The notes under the pieces are model-generated. The model saw only the letters and a list, made by a program, of their open reading frames with translations. It did no database searches and was not told the DNA's origin. The translations under genes were made by a program, and so were the position numbers. A stretch of DNA of 27,603 nt, from positions 1 through 27,603 of the forward strand of contig NZ_JAAVGY010000049.1 in the NCBI RefSeq assembly GCF_014799995.1. The letters run 5' to 3'. Below, piece after piece: positions 24,068-27,603 of the stretch (position 1 is its first letter; each line of letters opens with the position of its first letter). The DNA is from Helicobacter sp. (GTDB lineage Bacteria > Campylobacterota > Campylobacteria > Campylobacterales > Helicobacteraceae).

Positions 24068-25324
24068 ATGCAATCTACGCAAGAAATTTTAAGCAATTTA
24101 AATCCAAAGAAAAATTATAAAAAACTCTTTCTTATTGGTGGTGGAATCCTCGCCTTTGTGATTCTGTGCATTGCGTTAATTTATTGGTATCAGACAAGAG
24201 AGCCAAAATATATTTATACGACACAAGAAGCGACATTGGGCGATATTTCAACAAGCATTAGTGCCAATGGCACGCTTTCTCCGACACACGAAGTCTCTAT
24301 TGGCTCGGTGATTTCTGGAATCGTGCTTGAAGTGCTAGTAGATGTCAATGATGCAGTGAGCAAAGGACAGATTCTTGCCAAAATTGATAGTGAGAGCATA
24401 GAGCAAGACCTTTATCGTTATGAAGCGCAACTTCAAAGCGCGCAGGCACAATTAAAAAGTGCCAAAGTGGCTTTAGAGGAGAAAGAGTGGCAATATAGGC
24501 AGTTACAAACACTTTTTAAAGCCACCAATGGCAAAACTCCCTCCAAATTAGATTTACAGGTTGCAAAAACCGCTTATAATGCAGCCTTAAGCGAGGTTGG
24601 GATTCGTCAGGCAAATATTAAAGAAATTGAAACAGCGATTCGCTCCACACAAGTGGATTTGAAAAATTCCCAAATCACAACCCCCATTGACGGCGTGGTG
24701 CTTAGCCGCTCAATTGAAGTAGGGCAGAGTGTCGCGGCGAGTTTTCAAGCACCAGAATTTTTTATCATCGCAGAGAATTTGGAGGAAATGGAACTCAATG
24801 TGAGCATTTCAGAGGCGGATATTGGCAAGGTGAAAGTAGGGCAGAGTGTGAAGTTTAGCGTGGATTCCTATCCCCAAAAAACCTTTGAAGCAGTCGTGGA
24901 TAGGGTGAATTTCGGTGCAAGCGAGAGTGCGGATAATATTGTCAGCTATGAAGCGCGGATTTATGTAGGCAATCAAGACTTGCTCCTAAAGCCCGGAATG
25001 AGTGCGACAGCAGATATTGTAACAGATTCCGCCAAAAACACACTTTTAGTTCCCTCAAGCGCGCTTTATTTCACGCCAGCAGTGCCTCAAAAGGATTCCG
25101 CTAAATCTTCTTCGGGGCTAAGCTTTGCAATGCGTCCGCCTAAGCGCATTCGTGGGGGTGGGGACAAGCCACAAGCAAATTCTAGCGTTTGGGTGCTAGA
25201 AAGAGGCGTCCCTAAAGAAATTGCGGTAGAAGTGGGTATCAGTGATGGAGTGCAAACGCAAATCTTTAGCGATTTGATTACCGCAGGAACGCAGGTCATT
25301 ACCGCGCAAAGAGAAGACAAATAA
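24068..25324 (+). CDS. macA: MacA-like membrane-fusion protein
   Basis: 418 aa with one N-terminal membrane helix (about 19-40), then a biotinyl-lipoyl-like half-motif (SVISGIVLEVLVDVNDAVSK), a helical hairpin (about 105-200) that reaches the outer-membrane channel, the second lipoyl half (TPIDGVVLSRSIEVGQSV), a beta-barrel and a membrane-proximal domain. A linker rich in Ser, Lys and Gly (about 340-370) occurs where MacA proteins often carry one. It couples the ABC permease to the TolC-like duct in macrolide, peptide or lipid-type export. AAGGA at 24058-24062 precedes it. Its stop overlaps the ATPase start as TAATG. Confidence 0.9.
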   Translation: MQSTQEILSNLNPKKNYKKLFLIGGGILAFVILCIALIYWYQTREPKYIYTTQEATLGDISTSISANGTLSPTHEVSIGSVISGIVLEVLVDVNDAVSKGQILAKIDSESIEQDLYRYEAQLQSAQAQLKSAKVALEEKEWQYRQLQTLFKATNGKTPSKLDLQVAKTAYNAALSEVGIRQANIKEIETAIRSTQVDLKNSQITTPIDGVVLSRSIEVGQSVAASFQAPEFFIIAENLEEMELNVSISEADIGKVKVGQSVKFSVDSYPQKTFEAVVDRVNFGASESADNIVSYEARIYVGNQDLLLKPGMSATADIVTDSAKNTLLVPSSALYFTPAVPQKDSAKSSSGLSFAMRPPKRIRGGGDKPQANSSVWVLERGVPKEIAVEVGISDGVQTQIFSDLITAGTQVITAQREDK

Positions 25325-26046
25325 TGTCCTTTATCGCACTAGAGAATATTCATAAAACTTATGGGAAGCCTCCTAATGCCTTTGAAGCCTTGCGTGGCAT
25401 TAATTTAGAGATTCAAGAGGGTGAGTTTGTCGCTCTTATGGGTCCAAGTGGGAGCGGGAAAAGCACTTTAGCAAATATTCTAGGTTGTTTAGATAGCCCA
25501 AGCAGTGGAGTTTATGAATTTTGCGGCGTGAATGTGAGCCGTTTAAATCTCAAGCAAAAGGCACTTTTAAGACGACATTATATCGGCTTTATTTTTCAAG
25601 GATTCAACCTCTTGCCGCGCACGACTGCATTAGAAAATGTAGAGCTTCCCTTGCTCTATCGTCAAGTTCCCAAAAAAGAGCGGATTAGAATCTCAATGCA
25701 GGCTTTAGAAATGGTCGGCTTAAGAGAATGGCACAATCACCAAAGCAACGCCCTAAGCGGAGGGCAACAACAGCGCGTGGCGATTGCAAGAGCCATTGCC
25801 TCTAGCCCGCTCTTTTTGCTCGCTGATGAGCCGACAGGGAATCTTGACACCAAGCGAAGCATAGAGATTATGGAGATATTGGCGCGTTTGAATAGAGAGT
25901 CTGGAATCACGATTCTAATGGTTACACACGAGCCAGAAATGGCGCGTTATGCAACCCGCGAAATCATATTCTTAGATGGTTTGGTTCAAAGTGATTCGGC
26001 TTCCTTATCCTCTGCTACGCAAGGAGCGCAAAATGAAGCAATCTAA
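25324..26046 (+). CDS. MacB-type ABC transporter ATPase
   Basis: A 240-aa stand-alone nucleotide-binding protein of the MacB/LolD group: Walker A GPSGSGKST at 40-48, the Q-loop segment IGFIFQGFNLLPRTTALENV, signature LSGGQQQR from 144, Walker B LLADEPTGNLD with Asp168-Glu169, and the switch His in MVTHE. It is most like the N-terminal half of E. coli MacB, but here it ends in a short polar tail (SDSASLSSATQGAQNEAI) and the permease is a separate gene 122 bases on. Translation is coupled to macA through a one-base overlap. Confidence 0.92.
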   Translation: MSFIALENIHKTYGKPPNAFEALRGINLEIQEGEFVALMGPSGSGKSTLANILGCLDSPSSGVYEFCGVNVSRLNLKQKALLRRHYIGFIFQGFNLLPRTTALENVELPLLYRQVPKKERIRISMQALEMVGLREWHNHQSNALSGGQQQRVAIARAIASSPLFLLADEPTGNLDTKRSIEIMEILARLNRESGITILMVTHEPEMARYATREIIFLDGLVQSDSASLSSATQGAQNEAI

Positions 26047-26059
26047 AATTTCCCCACCG

Positions 26060-26101
26060 CGTCATTGCGAGCATTTTGGCAAAAATGCGTGGCAATCCAT
26101 A
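26060..26101 (+). repeat. palindromic repeat, copy B, inside the macAB operon
   Basis: CGTCATTGCGA at 26060-26070 and GTGGCAATCCATA at 26089-26101 form the conserved arms, with ATTGC (26064-26068) pairing with GCAAT (26092-26096). The core is a 7-bp stem GCATTTT/AAAATGC with loop GGCA. It occupies the non-coding gap between ATPase and permease genes and would fold in the polycistronic mRNA. Confidence 0.75.
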
Positions 26102-26168
26102 CCCCGCACACTCACATTTCACTACTTTTGCAAAGATTGCAAAGAATCCATAAAGCAAGGAATACGCA

Positions 26169-27389
26169 ATGATTCTTAATGCCTTTTTTCTCGCCTTTCG
26201 CCAAATCAAGCGGAATTTCTTGCGCGCACTTTTGACAATGCTCGGCATTATTATCGGTGTAGGTGCAGTCGTGATTATGATTACACTTGGCAATGGGACG
26301 ACACAAGTCATTACCGAGCGTATGAGTAGTTTAGGAAGCAATATCTTGCTTGTCTTCCCGGCGCGGAATCAAAACATCGGCGGAGGCGGGAGAAAGCTCT
26401 TTAGCCTAGAGAATATTAAAGCACTCAATTTGCAAGTGGGGCATATCACGCGCGCTATTGCTCCGATTTCTACGACTTCCGCTCTCGTGCAATTCCGCCA
26501 AGAAAACACACAGACACAGATTCAGGGCGTCAATACAGAATACTTTATCGCTACAAATTGGAATATTGCTAGCGGGACGACTTTTAGCGCGCAAGACTAT
26601 CGCGCGGGAAGCAATGCGTGTATCATCGGTGCGAGCGTGAAAAAAAACTTATTTGACAAAACCTCTACAAGTCCTCTAGGTAGCAGAATCCGATTAGGGA
26701 ACATTGTGTGTGAATGTATCGGAATCTTGGAGGAAAAGGGGCAGGGCGCAATGGGAAATGACCAAGACGATGTGATTTTGCTTCCCTTGAAAACCTATCA
26801 GCGCAGTATCTCCAAGTCTAGCACGCTCTATAACATTTCTAGGCTGATGATTTCGCTCAAAGACAATGTGGATTCTACACAAGCCACGACACAGATTTCT
26901 AACGCATTGCGTGAGATTCGCAATATTCGCGAGGGGCAAAAAGATGATTTTGAGATTATGGACACAAAGCAAATCATTGAAATGATGCAAACCACCACCG
27001 CGAATTTGACAATTTTCTTAGGTGCGATTGCCGGTGTAAGCCTGATTGTCGGGGGAATCGGGATTATGAATATTATGCTAGTCTCTGTTACCGAACGCAC
27101 GCGAGAGATTGGCACGCGGCTAGCCATTGGCGCAATGCAGAGTGAGGTTTTATTGCAGTTTTTGATAGAGGCTTTGACGCTTAGCGCATTGGGCGGAATC
27201 TTGGGAATCCTTTTAGCGTTTTTTGGTTCGTTTGGGATTTGCTATCTTATGGAATTGCCTTTTAATTTTGATTATGGCATTGCGTTTATTGCGTTTGCGT
27301 TTTCGGCTTTTATGGGAATACTCTTTGGCTACCTCCCCGCACGTCGTGCCTCAAGGCTAAATCCTATTGACGCCTTGCGTCACGAGTAA
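26169..27389 (+). CDS. MacB-type ABC transporter permease
   Basis: A 406-aa permease with the MacB layout: one N-terminal helix (LLTMLGIIIGVGAVVIM), a large periplasmic domain of about 210 residues, then three C-terminal helices of the FtsX domain (GVSLIVGGIGIMNIMLVSVT, the LTLSALGGILGILLAFF region and FIAFAFSAFMGILFGYLPA). The end PARRASRLNPIDALRHE is the classic family C-terminus. Such permeases work by mechanotransmission, driving MacA and substrate from the periplasm into the outer duct. AAGGA at about 26157-26161 supports the start. Both MacB ends are complete, so this is a split rather than a broken gene. Substrate unknown. Confidence 0.92.
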   Translation: MILNAFFLAFRQIKRNFLRALLTMLGIIIGVGAVVIMITLGNGTTQVITERMSSLGSNILLVFPARNQNIGGGGRKLFSLENIKALNLQVGHITRAIAPISTTSALVQFRQENTQTQIQGVNTEYFIATNWNIASGTTFSAQDYRAGSNACIIGASVKKNLFDKTSTSPLGSRIRLGNIVCECIGILEEKGQGAMGNDQDDVILLPLKTYQRSISKSSTLYNISRLMISLKDNVDSTQATTQISNALREIRNIREGQKDDFEIMDTKQIIEMMQTTTANLTIFLGAIAGVSLIVGGIGIMNIMLVSVTERTREIGTRLAIGAMQSEVLLQFLIEALTLSALGGILGILLAFFGSFGICYLMELPFNFDYGIAFIAFAFSAFMGILFGYLPARRASRLNPIDALRHE

Positions 27390-27390
27390 T

Positions 27391-27425
27391 TCGTTCTTGC
27401 GAGCTTTATTTTCGACGTGGCAATC
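27391..27425 (+). repeat. palindromic repeat, copy C, decayed
   Basis: TCGTTCTTGCGAGC at 27391-27404 and CGTGGCAATC at 27416-27425 match the two arms of the family, just after the permease stop. The core no longer pairs. The right arm reads GGCAATCTTAT where copy D has GGCAATCCATAATCTTAT, as if eight bases were lost between two AATC direct repeats. Confidence 0.55.
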
Positions 27426-27440
27426 TTATGCTACCTCTTG

Positions 27441-27480
27441 CGTCATTGTAAGAATCGCTTGCGATTCGTGGCAATCCATA
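27441..27480 (+). repeat. palindromic repeat, copy D
   Basis: CGTCATTG at 27441-27448 and GTGGCAATCCATA at 27468-27480 are the conserved arms. The core GAATCGC/GCGATTC (27452-27458 and 27461-27467) is a perfect 7-bp inverted repeat with only TT between the halves. The downstream bases ATCTTA are shared with copy E. Confidence 0.75.
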
Positions 27481-27509
27481 ATCTTATCCACTTTGCGTAT
27501 TACTACATT

Positions 27510-27540
27510 CGTCATTGCGAGCGAAGCGAAGCAATCCATA
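27510..27540 (+). repeat. palindromic repeat, copy E, short core
   Basis: CGTCATTGC at 27510-27518 and GCAATCCATA at 27531-27540 flank a short core GAGCGAAGCGAA made of tandem GCGAA units. This form with a GCGAAGCGAAGC core is one I recognise as a widespread dispersed bacterial repeat. The 16-base stretch GCAATCCATAATCTTA is identical to that of copy D. Confidence 0.75.
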
Positions 27541-27581
27541 ATCTTAAATCTCGCCTTTGATAATCTATTTTAATTAAGATT
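27540..27581. repeat. 8-bp inverted repeat at the window end
   Basis: AATCTTAA at 27540-27547 and TTAAGATT at 27574-27581 are perfect reverse complements 26 bases apart. The arms are AT-rich and no T-run follows immediately. It is a weak candidate for the end of the macAB transcript. Confidence 0.25.
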
Positions 27582-27603
27582 CCATTGTTTGATTTATTGA
27601 AGT

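Noticed and set aside
25976..26179. 67-aa frame between the ATPase and permease genes
   Set aside because: It runs through the end of the ATPase gene and the palindromic repeat in another frame; its cysteine-rich end is just translated repeat and spacer.
27391..27540. CRISPR-like array
   Set aside because: The repeated arms are short, imperfect and internal to palindromes, spacing is uneven, and no cas gene is in the window.
27367..27573. 68-aa frame at the window end
   Set aside because: It is made of the permease 3-prime end in another frame and the tandem repeats; no ribosome site or protein family supports it.

Overview
The window looks like chromosomal DNA from the Campylobacterota, most likely a Helicobacter of the enterohepatic type rather than a gastric one. 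The DNA is AT-rich, -10 boxes are TATAAT-like, and genes are packed with overlaps of a few bases. From memory, several gene orders match H. pylori or Campylobacter jejuni: folD-lepB-M50 protease-rpiB-coiled-coil protein, nadK-recN-NFACT, and serS next to a large TPR membrane protein. PII/AmtB, which gastric H. pylori lacks, and a paired bacterial dynamin point away from H. pylori itself. No rRNA, tRNA, CRISPR array, prophage or transposase gene was seen.

Layout. (1) 56-1780: ammonium sensing and uptake, glnB-amtB, behind a clear -10 box. (2) 1806-2156, minus strand: a small periplasmic cytochrome c. (3) 2194-5436: a housekeeping run of folD, lepB, a site-2-protease-like M50 peptidase, rpiB and a membrane-anchored coiled-coil protein. 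(4) 5464-5500: a palindromic repeat. (5) 5590-11146: an MFS transporter followed directly by two dynamin-like GTPases whose reading frames overlap by 8 bases. (6) 11223-17027: a J-domain protein, a single-pass membrane protein with a possible degenerate OmpA-type domain, nadK, recN, an NFACT-family protein and a small acidic protein. (7) 17124-18464: a MATE exporter, converging on a tiny two-helix membrane protein gene. (8) 18742-22519: a palindromic, apparently divergent promoter, then serS and a PflB-like flagellar motor scaffold protein. (9) 22573-27389: a complete MacAB-type tripartite exporter (outer-membrane lipoprotein, membrane-fusion protein, ATPase, permease), with ATPase and permease in separate genes. 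(10) 27390-27603: no gene, but three more palindromic repeats.

The genes work in a few modules. PII and AmtB form the ammonium gate. The dynamin pair is probably a membrane-tethering or remodelling machine. The MacAB-like set spans both membranes for export. PflB ties the window to the high-torque flagellar motor of this group. The observations most worth checking are the dynamin pair and its neighbours, a PII protein without the uridylylation tyrosine, a repeat family with conserved arms and variable cores placed inside and after the macAB operon, a strong excess of GAATC/GATTC words, and a D-to-N change in the NFACT motif.
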